NCBI RefSeq assembly: GCF_014306105.1
Contig: NZ_JACRVF010000003.1
Span: 496,001-560,000, forward strand
Origin: Pontibacter cellulosilyticus
Lineage (GTDB): Bacteria > Bacteroidota > Bacteroidia > Cytophagales > Hymenobacteraceae
DNA length: 64,000 bases
Reading direction: 5' to 3'
This document shows, piece after piece, positions 1-8,416 of this stretch (its first letter is position 1; each line of letters opens with the position of its first letter). Under the pieces are notes generated by a model. It was not told where the DNA came from, searched no databases, and worked only from the letters and a program-made list of their open reading frames with translations. A program made the position numbers and the translations under genes.

Positions 1-1
1 G

Positions 2-2404
2 GTGCCTTTTGCCTCTAAGCTATTAGCCCTTATACTGGTGCAGGTAGTACTGCTCTTTGTAGTAATGTTCTGCGGCATCATTATCCAAACGTTTAAAGGC
101 TACTACAACTATGAACTGGACATCTACATAAAAGGGCTGTTCGGGCTGCAGTTGATAGATTACGTGATGCTTTGCGTGCTGGCGATGCTGGTGCAGGTGA
201 TCGTGAACAACAAGTATCTTGGCCATTTTGTAATGGTAGTATACTTCCTGCTGAACATTTTTAAAGGTCAGCTAGGCTGGGAGCATAACCTGTACAGCTT
301 CAACTCCGATCCGGGTATAACTTACTCTGCCATGAACGGCTACGGGCATTTTGTATGGCCTTTCACCATTTTCAAAGTTTATTGGGCAGCCTTTGCCATT
401 ATACTTGCCGTGCTGGCTAACATGCTGTGGGTGCGGGGATCCGAGTCGATGATCAAGTGGCGCTTTAAACTGGCCGCTTTGCAGCTTAGTAAGCCAACTA
501 TGGCTGTAACAGGTGCAGCTATGGCTATATTTATGGTAACAGGCGGCTACATTTACTACAATACCAATGTTCTGAATGACTACCGCAATTCTGATGCCCA
601 GGAAAAGGCTCAGGCTGAGTTTGAGAAGACCTACAAGAAGTATGAAGGAATTCCGCAGCCTCGCATTACCGATGTAAAACTGAATGTAGATATTTATCCG
701 GATGAGCGTGCCTTTGCTTTTCAGGGCTACTTTTGGTTAAAGAACAAGCACAACCAGCCGATCGACTCTATCCACATCATGCTGGATGATAACATCGAGA
801 TTAAACAGCTTGAGTTTGCGAAACAAGCCAAAGTTGTGCTTACTGATAAAGAGAATGGCTACCATATTTATCACCTGGCACAGCCGCTGCAGCCCGGTGA
901 CTCCTTGCAGCTGAACATGGACCTGTTGTACGAAACCAAAGGCTTCAGAAATAGCGGTTCCAACACGAACATTGTATACAACGGCACTTTCATCAACAGC
1001 CAGTATCTGCCTAAAATAGGTTACCAGGAGGCTGTTGAGCTTAGCGATGATGATGTGCGCAAAGAACATGGGCTGGCTCCTAAACTACGCATGGCCGATG
1101 TAAACGATGCGGAAGCCAGAAAGAACACCTACATCAGTAAGGAAGCCGACTGGATTAATTTTGAAGCTACCGTGAGTACTGTGCCGGACCAGATTGCCAT
1201 TGCCCCTGGTTATTTGCAGAAAGAATGGACCAAAGACGGACGCCGTTACTTCCATTACAAGATGGATGCTCCTATCCTTAATTTCTACTCTTTCTTATCG
1301 GCAGAGTATGAGGTACTCAAAGACAAATGGAAAAGTAAAGACGGTAAAGAAGTGGCCATTGAGATTTATTACCACAAAGGCCACGAGTATAACCTCGATC
1401 GCATGGTGAAGAGTGTGAAGAAGTCGCTGGATTACTTTACAGCTAACTTCAGCCCTTACCAGCACCGCCAGGTCCGCATTATCGAGTTCCCGGGCTATGC
1501 CTCCTTTGCGCAGGCCTTCCCGAACACCATTCCGTTTTCTGAGGCTATTGGCTTTATTGCCGATGTAGACGACAGCGACCCTGAGGATATTGATTATCCG
1601 TTCTACATCACAGCCCACGAGGTGGCGCACCAATGGTGGGCACACCAGGTAATTGGCGGCGATGTACAGGGCTCTGTGCTTATGTCTGAAACCATGAGCC
1701 AGTATAGTGCCTTGATGGTAATGAAGCATGAGTATGGCGAAGAACGCATGAACAAATTCCTAAAGTATGAGTTAAACTCTTACTTAACAGGACGAACCGC
1801 TGAAAGCAAAAAAGAAATGCCACTTTACCGTGTTGAAAATCAAGGCTATATCCACTACAGAAAAGGTAGTCTGGTAATGTATGCTTTGGCCAATTACATC
1901 GGTGAAGATAAGCTGAACGATGCGCTGCAGCGCTACATAAAAAAAGTTGCTTTCCAGGAGGCGCCCTATACTAATTCTATCGAGTTCATGCAGTATATTC
2001 GTGCCGCCGCTCCAGACTCGTTGCAGTACCTCGTAACCGATATGTTCGAAAACATTACGCTTTACGAGAACAAGGCTACCGAGGCAAAATACACCAAACT
2101 TAAAAATGGAAAGTATAAAGTCAATTTTACAGTTGACGCAAAGAAACTTTATGCCGACAGTTTAGGTTCTGAAAGCGAAGCCGTTATGAATGACTGGATT
2201 GATATCGGTGTACTTGCCCGTGAGAAAGTTGACGGGCAATGGCAGGACCAGCCGCTGTACCTTAAAAAGCACAAGCTAAAGGCGGGCCAGAATAAATTTG
2301 AGTTCGTTGTGGATAAAAAGCCAGCTAAAGCAGGCATCGATCCATACAATATCCTGATAGACCGAAATCCATCGGATAATACAAAGACATTGTCGGAAGG
2401 CTGA
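2..2404 (+). CDS. M1-family zinc aminopeptidase with N-terminal membrane segments (5' truncated by window)
   Basis: The visible part is 800 residues, open at the left window edge, so the true start is outside. Several hydrophobic spans fill the first 180 residues (about 5-30, 45-70, 75-90, 120-145, 165-190). They resemble the end of an ABC-2-type permease region, after which comes a periplasmic/extracellular M1 peptidase domain. The zinc motif HEVAHQ lies at residues 539-544 of the visible part. The downstream segment GSVLMSE supplies the likely third zinc ligand, one residue further away than in classical M1 enzymes, as expected for this permease-fused subgroup. The probable role is peptide hydrolysis at the cell envelope coupled to a membrane module; the substrate is unknown. 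An ABC ATPase gene would be expected upstream but is not visible. Confident for the M1 domain, less so for the permease fusion. Confidence 0.88.
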   Translation: MPFASKLLALILVQVVLLFVVMFCGIIIQTFKGYYNYELDIYIKGLFGLQLIDYVMLCVLAMLVQVIVNNKYLGHFVMVVYFLLNIFKGQLGWEHNLYSFNSDPGITYSAMNGYGHFVWPFTIFKVYWAAFAIILAVLANMLWVRGSESMIKWRFKLAALQLSKPTMAVTGAAMAIFMVTGGYIYYNTNVLNDYRNSDAQEKAQAEFEKTYKKYEGIPQPRITDVKLNVDIYPDERAFAFQGYFWLKNKHNQPIDSIHIMLDDNIEIKQLEFAKQAKVVLTDKENGYHIYHLAQPLQPGDSLQLNMDLLYETKGFRNSGSNTNIVYNGTFINSQYLPKIGYQEAVELSDDDVRKEHGLAPKLRMADVNDAEARKNTYISKEADWINFEATVSTVPDQIAIAPGYLQKEWTKDGRRYFHYKMDAPILNFYSFLSAEYEVLKDKWKSKDGKEVAIEIYYHKGHEYNLDRMVKSVKKSLDYFTANFSPYQHRQVRIIEFPGYASFAQAFPNTIPFSEAIGFIADVDDSDPEDIDYPFYITAHEVAHQWWAHQVIGGDVQGSVLMSETMSQYSALMVMKHEYGEERMNKFLKYELNSYLTGRTAESKKEMPLYRVENQGYIHYRKGSLVMYALANYIGEDKLNDALQRYIKKVAFQEAPYTNSIEFMQYIRAAAPDSLQYLVTDMFENITLYENKATEAKYTKLKNGKYKVNFTVDAKKLYADSLGSESEAVMNDWIDIGVLAREKVDGQWQDQPLYLKKHKLKAGQNKFEFVVDKKPAKAGIDPYNILIDRNPSDNTKTLSEG

Positions 2405-2414
2405 TTCCAGCACC

Positions 2415-2530
2415 GGCAATAAGGCAAACTTGTTTAAGGTGAGATGTAAGTAAGAATTGCCTTACGCACTAAAAATCTACGTGACGTTAGGGAGAAGCCA
2501 TACTCAATGAGTATGGCTTCTTTGTTTTTA
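2415..2530 (+). ncRNA. Candidate structured small RNA, copy 1
   Basis: The core at 2429-2455 matches 26 of 27 positions of a second site at 12572-12598. The core forms a hairpin loop. CTT 2429-2431 pairs with AAG 2452-2454, and an outer 8-bp stem pairs 2420-2427 (TAAGGCAA) with 2457-2464 (TTGCCTTA). The outer stem of the other copy has a different sequence but is also paired. A perfect 12-bp terminator hairpin (2494-2505 with 2509-2520) and a T-rich tail follow. No obvious promoter is seen just upstream, so this copy may be processed from the 3' UTR of the aminopeptidase mRNA. I do not recognise the family. Confidence 0.45.
2494..2529 (+). terminator. Rho-independent terminator (12-bp stem)
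   Basis: GAAGCCATACTC at 2494-2505 pairs perfectly with GAGTATGGCTTC at 2509-2520 over a 3-nt loop, followed by TTTGTTTTT. It ends the aminopeptidase transcript and/or the candidate small RNA. Confidence 0.8.
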
Positions 2531-2549
2531 TACTTGTTTGAGCAGTGTT

Positions 2550-2987
2550 CTACTTAAATAGCCCGCCTAACTTACCTCCAAGGCCTTTGCCAAGCGAATC
2601 TTTTATACTTCCCCCCACCAGGCTGCCCAGTATATCTGACTGGCCCAAATTATCGGATGCCATTTTACCGGACACTTTCTGGATAATAAAGTTAATCGCA
2701 AAGGGCGCCACCTGCTGAGCTATGTTTTCGGGTATTCCAACTTTAGAAGTAAGATCGGTAACATACTTACTTATCATCGAATTAACTCCAGAGCCGCCAG
2801 CATCACCTTTTAGCATATTCATGGCGCCACCTACATCGCCGCTGGTAGCTCTGTTTTTAACTTCGTGCAGCAGGTTATCTTTGGCCAGGTCTACAGATCG
2901 GTTGGCCGCATCAGGTTGCAAATGAAATTTATTTTGCAATTCGCCGGTCAGTTGTCCCTTTACCTGGTCTATAATGTTGTCTAGCAT
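2550..2987 (-). CDS. DUF937-like / YidB-type hypothetical protein
   Basis: A soluble 145-residue protein without a signal peptide. It is rich in Gly, Ser and Lys in the C-terminal third (GSLVGGSIKDSLGKGLGGKLGG). The N-terminal half is helical (MLDNIIDQVKGQLTGELQNK) and the middle reads like the short-helix bundle seen in DUF937/DUF2780-type proteins. Their function is not established. It is transcribed convergently with the aminopeptidase and stands alone. The family assignment is tentative, but coding status is good because codon use matches the neighbours and the frame fills the gap cleanly. Confidence 0.7.
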   Translation of the reverse strand: MLDNIIDQVKGQLTGELQNKFHLQPDAANRSVDLAKDNLLHEVKNRATSGDVGGAMNMLKGDAGGSGVNSMISKYVTDLTSKVGIPENIAQQVAPFAINFIIQKVSGKMASDNLGQSDILGSLVGGSIKDSLGKGLGGKLGGLFK

Positions 2988-3151
2988 AGTTATAGGTTAA
3001 TTTGATTTATACTTTAGTTGCTCTCAAGTATAACGTTAATAACTGCATCAGGATGTACTTCAGGAATTTTAGAGGCCACTTTTGCGTTAGGTACTTTGGC
3101 AAAGTAATTGCACTAAATCCGGTAGATTCGCCGTTTTACTCAATAATTTTA

Positions 3152-3159
3152 TAGCTTTG
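3152..3159 (+). promoter_or_regulatory. Candidate -7 box TAGCTTTG for the secreted protein gene at 3173
   Basis: TAGCTTTG fits the Bacteroidota -7 consensus TAnnTTTG. It ends 13 nt before the ATG, so the leader would be very short. No convincing TTTG is seen at the -33 position. Confidence 0.35.
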
Positions 3160-3172
3160 CCCCTCCATACAT

Positions 3173-3730
3173 ATGAATATGCGTTACATAGCTTTTTTAG
3201 CCATTTTACTTCTGGCCGGAGCCACTTTTGGTCAAGCCAAACTCAAGAAAACCCAGATCAGCAAAGAGATTTCTGTTATGCTGCCGCGTGATTTCACGCC
3301 AATGCCCGATGATGGGATAGCACGCCGTTACCCTGCCACTACCAAGCCGCTTGCCGTGTTTACCAGCCCTAATGGGCAGATTGATTTCAGCGTAACACAG
3401 AAGGGTACTCCATTCAGGTCACGTGACCTGAACATGCTGCAAGAAGTATATAAGGCAAACCTCTTGGAGAGATTCACCGACGTGGATTTCATCCGTGAAG
3501 AAATTGTTGATATAAAAGGAGAGCAATACATTGTTTTCGAGTTCGTGTCCAAAATGGCAGATGAGCGTGGCGTAACAAACCTGGCTCCTGTTCAAAAGTA
3601 TAGCATCGTGCAGTATACTATAAAAGGTAACCAGTTGATGGTGTTTACCATGCATGCACCTTTTATGCTGAAAAACGACTGGCAGCAAACGATGCGTGAA
3701 GTAATGAGCTCTATCAAGATAAAAGTATAA
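3173..3730 (+). CDS. Secreted hypothetical protein
   Basis: 185 residues with a clear signal peptide (MNMRYIAFLAILLLAGATFGQA, cleavage near residue 21). The mature part reads as a compact alpha/beta protein (ISVMLPRDFTPMPDDGIARR... QYTIKGNQLMVFTMHAPF) similar in style to small exported Bacteroidota proteins that resemble the PsbP/Mog1 fold. I cannot name the family with certainty. The stop codon TAA is part of an AAGTATAA word and a terminator follows within 20 nt, so the gene is monocistronic. Function unknown. Confidence 0.7.
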   Translation: MNMRYIAFLAILLLAGATFGQAKLKKTQISKEISVMLPRDFTPMPDDGIARRYPATTKPLAVFTSPNGQIDFSVTQKGTPFRSRDLNMLQEVYKANLLERFTDVDFIREEIVDIKGEQYIVFEFVSKMADERGVTNLAPVQKYSIVQYTIKGNQLMVFTMHAPFMLKNDWQQTMREVMSSIKIKV

Positions 3731-3749
3731 ATGTCATTTATACTTTAAG

Positions 3750-3781
3750 AAAGCCTCTCTTGCAAAAGGGAGGCTTTTTTG
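3750..3781 (+). terminator. Rho-independent terminator
   Basis: AAGCCTCTCT pairs with AGGGAGGCTT across the loop tgcaaa (one G-T pair), followed by TTTTTTG. It ends the preceding secreted-protein gene. Confidence 0.8.
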
Positions 3782-3810
3782 TTCTATACATGCCTAAACG
3801 GAAGTATACC

Positions 3811-3840
3811 TTTCGTAAACCAGCATATCTTATACCTTTG
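3811..3840 (+). promoter_or_regulatory. Candidate promoter of tadA giving a near-leaderless mRNA
   Basis: TACCTTTG at 3833-3840 matches TAnnTTTG exactly, with TTTCG at 3811-3815 in the -33 region. The tadA ATG begins at 3846, only 5 nt after the box, so transcription would begin at or next to the start codon. Confidence 0.4.
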
Positions 3841-3845
3841 CACTT

Positions 3846-4301
3846 ATGGCAACAGATTTTTTATCGATACATAGCGACGAACATTTTATGCAGCAGGCCT
3901 ACAGGCAGGCGCAGCAGGCGTTTGAGGAAGGCGAGATTCCGATAGGTGCGGTAGTGGTAGCCAATAACCGTATTATAGCCAAAGCTTATAACCAGACCGA
4001 GAAGCTGAACGACGTTACAGCCCATGCCGAAATGCTGGCCCTGACAGCAGCTGCCGAATACCTGGGAAACAAATACCTGAACGAGTGTACGCTTTATGTT
4101 ACCGTAGAGCCTTGTGTGATGTGTGCCGGCGCCAGCTATTGGGCACAGCTAAAGCGGGTGGTATTCGGAACATCAGAACCGAAGCGCGGTTATAGACGTG
4201 TAGGTAATTTACTGCACCCTAAGACAGAGATGGTAAGCGGCGTTATGGCACAGGAATGCGCCGAGTTGATGTCGTCTTTCTTTGCAGGAAAAAGAAATTA
4301 A
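3846..4301 (+). CDS. tadA: tRNA-specific adenosine deaminase TadA
   Basis: This enzyme deaminates the wobble adenosine-34 of tRNA-Arg(ACG) to inosine in the cytoplasm. The 151-residue length is typical. The zinc/catalytic motif HAE is at residues 60-62 (H60 ligand, E62 proton shuttle), and PCVMC at 89-93 supplies ligands C90 and C93. The C-terminal stretch [22 protein letters not shown] is typical of TadA rather than of guanine or cytosine deaminases. The gene is preceded by its own candidate promoter with almost no leader. The sod gene follows 77 nt later without an intervening terminator, so read-through is possible. Confidence 0.95.
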   Translation: MATDFLSIHSDEHFMQQAYRQAQQAFEEGEIPIGAVVVANNRIIAKAYNQTEKLNDVTAHAEMLALTAAAEYLGNKYLNECTLYVTVEPCVMCAGASYWAQLKRVVFGTSEPKRGYRRVGNLLHPKTEMVSGVMAQECAELMSSFFAGKRN

Positions 4302-4378
4302 CTAACTTTGAAACGAAGACGTACACGTTAAAACTGTGTACGACATATAATTTTTCACATATAAACATACATAAAACT

Positions 4379-4987
4379 ATGGCTTTCGAACTTCCGAAAC
4401 TACCTTATGCTTACGATGCTCTGGAGCCGCACATCGATGCGCGCACCATGGAAATCCACCATACAAAACACCACCAGGCTTACACTGATAACCTGAACAA
4501 GGCTATCGCAGGCACTGACATGGAGAACATGAGCATCGAAGAGATTATGCGCAATGTTAAAGAAGACAACAAAGCTGTTCGTAACAATGGTGGTGGCTAC
4601 TACAACCATAACCTGTTCTGGACAGTGCTTTCTCCTAACGGTGGCGGCCAACCTTCCGGCGAACTTGCTGATGCAATCAACTCTGCTTTTGGTTCATTCG
4701 ACCAGATGAAAGAGAAATTTAACGCAGCTGCGGCTACTCGTTTCGGTTCTGGCTGGGCATGGCTTTGCGTAAAAGGCGGAAAGCTGGAGATTTGCTCTAC
4801 TCCTAACCAGGATAACACGCTGATGTCGTTTGCAGAAGGTTGCGGCGGCCAGCCAATTCTTGGCCTGGATGTGTGGGAGCACGCCTATTACCTGAACTAC
4901 CAGAACCGTCGTCCGGACTACATTAACGCTTTCTGGAACGTGGTAAACTGGGATGAGGTAACCCGTCGTTACAACGAAGCAAAATAA
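4379..4987 (+). CDS. sodA: Superoxide dismutase, Mn-type (Fe/Mn family)
   Basis: A 202-residue cytoplasmic enzyme converting superoxide to peroxide and oxygen. The ATG at 4379 starts the classic N-terminus ([20 protein letters not shown]); a longer frame from 4256 overlaps tadA and lacks homology. Metal ligands are visible as H27, H77, D164 and H168 ([18 protein letters not shown]). The outer-sphere glutamine is at the Mn-type position (NQD, Q144), and the Fe-type position near the second histidine carries Gly ([11 protein letters not shown]). Mn or cambialistic use is therefore favoured. No signal peptide. It ends at a strong bidirectional terminator shared with dsbD. Confidence 0.95.
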   Translation: MAFELPKLPYAYDALEPHIDARTMEIHHTKHHQAYTDNLNKAIAGTDMENMSIEEIMRNVKEDNKAVRNNGGGYYNHNLFWTVLSPNGGGQPSGELADAINSAFGSFDQMKEKFNAAAATRFGSGWAWLCVKGGKLEICSTPNQDNTLMSFAEGCGGQPILGLDVWEHAYYLNYQNRRPDYINAFWNVVNWDEVTRRYNEAK

Positions 4988-5003
4988 GTATACTTTATAC
5001 TTT

Positions 5004-5045
5004 AACAGAAAAGCCCCACCGGAAACGGCGGGGCTTTTCTGTTTT
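5004..5045. terminator. Bidirectional terminator between sod and dsbD
   Basis: AACAGAAAAGCCCC pairs with GGGGCTTTTCTGTT (14 bp, then one mismatch and two more pairs) around the loop ggaaac. A/T tracts on both sides let it serve sod on the plus strand and dsbD on the minus strand. Confidence 0.85.
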
Positions 5046-5089
5046 AGCACTGCAGAGACGTCATATCTTGCGTCTCCTAAATCAGTAGT

Positions 5090-7315
5090 CTATTTCTGTG
5101 CTACCTTATCGTGGCGGGCCTTATAAGAGGCTACTCCGGCATCCAGAAAATTAACAAAGTTCTCTACGTTTAAGTCGTAAGCGATTGGCTTAACCAGCAC
5201 GTTTTCCTGGGCATCCATCAGCACATAGTATGGCTGGGCATTCACATTAAATTTCGTTATCTGGTAGTCAGCATACTTTTTACCAATAGTAGCTTTCTCT
5301 TTGCCATCGTAATCGCTAATATACTTCTCCGACTCAGCCAGCTCGGTTTTGTCGTCCACATACAGAGCTACGATCACATAGTCTTCACGCAGGCGTTTAA
5401 GCACCGCTGGGTCAGACCATACATTGGCCTCCATTTCGCGGCAGTTAACGCAGCCATGGCCGGTAAAATCAATAAAGATAGGCTTACCCTGTTCTGCAGC
5501 GCATTTCTTTGCCTGCTCCAGGTCGAAATAACCCTGCAGGCCATGTGGCAAGTGCAGAAAATCTGCATACTTAGGCGTTTCGCACAACTGATTATCAGCA
5601 GATGCTACGGCTGTTCCACTGCCATTCTGCCGAATAATAGTGTTGATATCGAAGTCCTGGGTAGTTTGCGGCGGCAGATAACCGGATAATGCCTTAAGCG
5701 GCGCTCCGAACATACCCGGTATCAGGTATACTACAAATGCAAAGGTTGCCAGCGCCAGAAATAAACGGGGCACGCTTAAGTATGGCAAGTCCGAATCGTG
5801 TGAGAACTTAAGCTTGCCAAGAAGGTAAAAGCCCATCAGCGTAAATATCACGATCCACAGGGCTAAGTATACTTCGCGGTCCAGTATTCCCCAGTGGTAT
5901 ACTTGGTCGGCCACACTTAGGAATTTAAGGGCAAGCGCCAGTTCTATAAAACCCAGTACCACCTTAACAGAATTAAGCCAGCCACCGGACTTCGGCAGAC
6001 TGCTCAACCAAGACGGGAAAACAGCGAATAGTGTAAAAGGAAGGGCAAACGCCAACGAAAACCCAAACATACCCACTACAGGTCGAAGTGTTTCGCCTCC
6101 GGCAGATGCCACCAGTATGCTACCCACAATCGGGCCTGTGCAAGAGAATGAAACCAGCACCAGTGTTAGCGACATAAAAAAGACGCCTAAAAGGCCGCCT
6201 CTATCTGCCTGTGCATCTACCTTTGTAAGAAAAGAGCTGGGTAGCGTAATCTCGAACAAGCCGAAGAAAGACATGGCAAAGATGATGAACACCGCAAAGA
6301 ACAGCAGGTTCGGAAACCAGTGTGTACTTATAAAGTTAGCGCCATCGGCCCCAAATAATTTAGCTACCACCGTACCTACCAAAGTATAAATAGCAATAAT
6401 AGAGAGTCCATATACCAAAGCTTTGAAGATGCCCTCTCCCCTATTTGTGCTGTTACTTGTAAAAAAGCTAACCGTCATGGGGATCATCGGGAAAACGCAG
6501 GGTGTAAGAAGAGCACCTAAACCAAACACAAAGGCAATCAGCATAAACGACCACAGATCACCTGCCTCATCACCAGGAGCCGGCTCAGACAAGGCTGAAG
6601 GTATGCTTTCTGCTTCTGTTTCGGCAGTTTCACCGGTCTCAGCGACTATTGCTATTTTGTCTGCCTCTGTCTCTTCAGCGTTCACATTATCAGCCGGGGC
6701 TGTGGTTACTTCGTCTGTTCCGAATACAGGAGAGGCAGGTTGTTGTGTCTTGTTAAGCGTTTCCTGCTGGGCCGGTTTCTGCTCTGCTGCCCCGGACTTA
6801 GTTGCCGGCGCTACTTCACCGCTTATGTTTAGTTGCTTGTTAGTAAAGGTAAATGTATCGTCAAAAGGAATGCAGCGGCCATCAACATCCGTACAAACCT
6901 GGTATTCATAGCTACCCTTCACTAACAGCTCTGGCTTAAGCACGCGGATCTTCTGCCTGAACTGGGCTGTGCCTACAAAGTAAGTGTACTCTCCCTCCCA
7001 CAGCTCATCATACTTCTTCTTCGGCTTAACAGGCACAATTTTACCTATCAGCTCGTAAGACGGATGCTTCTGAAACTTGAATTCCGTTACCATTGGCCCC
7101 AGGTCAGGGTCAAAATCAGACGAGTACAGGTACCAGTCCTTGTCAATGCGCACGTTAAAGATAAGTTCTACCTCCTCACCTACAGCGGCCTGTTTCTTCG
7201 AAACGTCGTAGCTCCAGGTGACAGGCTTAAGTACCTGTGCCTGTGCAATGAAAATGGTTAAAAGCAAAAGCAGCCAGGTGGCCATCAGTTGCTTCACTAT
7301 TATTTTTTTGTTCAT
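5090..7315 (-). CDS. dsbD: Thiol:disulfide interchange protein DsbD
   Basis: 741 residues. It moves reducing power from cytoplasmic thioredoxin across the inner membrane to periplasmic thiol proteins. Order: signal peptide (1-26), N-terminal DsbD alpha-like domain (about 28-160), a Thr/Glu/Ala-rich linker (about 170-250), the multi-pass ScdA/CcdA-like domain with both redox cysteines (LLTPCVFPMIP and FSCTGPIVGS), and a C-terminal thioredoxin fold with the C622-V-N-C625 active site (FTGHGCVNCREME). Length and order match DsbD/DipZ of Bacteroidota. It stands alone, with a shared terminator downstream and an AT-rich gap upstream. The low-complexity linker is variable in the family. Confidence 0.93.
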   Translation of the reverse strand: MNKKIIVKQLMATWLLLLLTIFIAQAQVLKPVTWSYDVSKKQAAVGEEVELIFNVRIDKDWYLYSSDFDPDLGPMVTEFKFQKHPSYELIGKIVPVKPKKKYDELWEGEYTYFVGTAQFRQKIRVLKPELLVKGSYEYQVCTDVDGRCIPFDDTFTFTNKQLNISGEVAPATKSGAAEQKPAQQETLNKTQQPASPVFGTDEVTTAPADNVNAEETEADKIAIVAETGETAETEAESIPSALSEPAPGDEAGDLWSFMLIAFVFGLGALLTPCVFPMIPMTVSFFTSNSTNRGEGIFKALVYGLSIIAIYTLVGTVVAKLFGADGANFISTHWFPNLLFFAVFIIFAMSFFGLFEITLPSSFLTKVDAQADRGGLLGVFFMSLTLVLVSFSCTGPIVGSILVASAGGETLRPVVGMFGFSLAFALPFTLFAVFPSWLSSLPKSGGWLNSVKVVLGFIELALALKFLSVADQVYHWGILDREVYLALWIVIFTLMGFYLLGKLKFSHDSDLPYLSVPRLFLALATFAFVVYLIPGMFGAPLKALSGYLPPQTTQDFDINTIIRQNGSGTAVASADNQLCETPKYADFLHLPHGLQGYFDLEQAKKCAAEQGKPIFIDFTGHGCVNCREMEANVWSDPAVLKRLREDYVIVALYVDDKTELAESEKYISDYDGKEKATIGKKYADYQITKFNVNAQPYYVLMDAQENVLVKPIAYDLNVENFVNFLDAGVASYKARHDKVAQK

Positions 7316-7890
7316 GGGTGATGCTATAATAAAGCGTGTAGCGAGTTACTATAAGAACCAGCTTCACATACTTTAATGTTCAAGTTTACAATGCAAAAGT
7401 ATAGAATTTTGTTTGGAAGCTCTTTATTGACTACTCCTTTCAGATAAACAACGCTTCTGCTCCCCTTAATGCTTGATAAGCTGCTCCAGATTACAATTAT
7501 TACTAATCCTGCTCACCATACTTAATCTAAAATATAAAAATAAACTCTTAATAATAGTACAAATTAATGATACGCAATACTATAAAAGCACTTCTCACAG
7601 CTTTTAAAGGCACTTTTATACTTTATCTTAGCTTGAGTAGCTCGTAAATCAATACAAAAAGTAATATTTTTTATAAAATTATTTAATATAAATACAACTA
7701 TACTTCTATATATACCGTAATATATCCTATTAAAAATATGCTTATTCATATTTGCTATTAATTAAGCATACTTCACCTATAAAAATAGCACATTAACGGA
7801 CAACAAAGCATACCTTGAACTACAAAAGGAATTTAAAAAGGAAGCATATTGTATAACTTGTATTAGAATAAATTGCACCTGTAACACACT
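7316..7890. other. AT-rich gap without a supported gene
   Basis: From about 7380 to 7880 the sequence is far more AT-rich than its surroundings. Only short minus-strand frames (61 and 76 codons) run through it, with implausible composition (many Ile, Lys, Tyr and Phe residues) and no recognisable domain. It contains three AAGTATA/TATACTT words. It probably carries the upstream regions of dsbD and of the small gene at 7891. I see no tRNA or clear hairpin RNA. Confidence 0.5.
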
Positions 7891-8202
7891 ATGAAAAATT
7901 ATGCAACAGAACAGCAAGCGCTCTTGCTTAGAACAGAGTGCGGAAAAGAATACAGCCAGGCATTCAGAGCCATTAAGCTGGTTCGTGATGAAAAGCATAA
8001 CTTTCATGTAGTGTACAGGACCTACTCTGATGAGTATATTTATTCTTCCTGCAATCCCTTCCAGGATACTTATGCGGCAGAAACATACAAGTTAATTACT
8101 GAGGCAGAGGCAAAGCAGATCTTTCTGCACCGCCTGTCACAGGACAACGCTCGTGAGTTATTCAGCACCGCAGAAGCGTTCAACAAGCAAATTACCCTCT
8201 GA
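7891..8202 (+). CDS. Small hypothetical protein (103 aa)
   Basis: The frame starts MKNYATEQQALLLRTECGKE and ends just before a 15-bp terminator, so it is a discrete transcription unit. There is no signal peptide or membrane span. The protein is mixed alpha/beta with several aromatic residues (VVYRTYSDEYIYSSCNPFQDTY) and two cysteines. I do not recognise a family and make no functional claim. It follows an AT-rich gap and precedes a transporter gene that has its own promoter. Coding is supported by composition resembling its neighbours and by the terminator directly after the stop. Confidence 0.6.
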   Translation: MKNYATEQQALLLRTECGKEYSQAFRAIKLVRDEKHNFHVVYRTYSDEYIYSSCNPFQDTYAAETYKLITEAEAKQIFLHRLSQDNARELFSTAEAFNKQITL

Positions 8203-8222
8203 ACTAGCTGGTAAGTATCCAG

Positions 8223-8262
8223 AAACAAAAAGGTGCCTCTACGGGGGCACCTTTTTGTTTTA
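8223..8262. terminator. Strong terminator, 15-bp stem
   Basis: AAACAAAAAGGTGCC (8223-8237) pairs perfectly with GGCACCTTTTTGTTT (8246-8260), with an 8-nt loop. It ends the 103-aa gene. Confidence 0.85.
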
Positions 8263-8345
8263 ATGTCAACTAAAAAATCTAAATTACGAAGTATAACGTT
8301 ATGCATACTAGTATATAAACTTTAACATATATACATGCTTTTGCA

Positions 8346-8375
8346 TTTGTCTCGTAGCACAAACATGTAATTTAG
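8346..8375 (+). promoter_or_regulatory. Candidate promoter of the CNNM/hemerythrin pair
   Basis: TTTG at 8346-8349, an 18-nt spacer, then TAATTTAG at 8368-8375 (one mismatch to TAnnTTTG). The gene start at 8417 is about 40 nt downstream. Confidence 0.4.
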
Positions 8376-8416
8376 TTTAAATTTACAGCTTGCATTTATT
8401 TGCCGGGTACACAACT

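Noticed and set aside
4256..4378. Extended N-terminus for superoxide dismutase
   Set aside because: The extra 41 codons overlap tadA and do not resemble the family; the ATG at 4379 gives the normal start.
7564..7749. 61-codon minus-strand frame in the AT-rich gap
   Set aside because: Low-quality composition, no neighbour or terminator in the right place.
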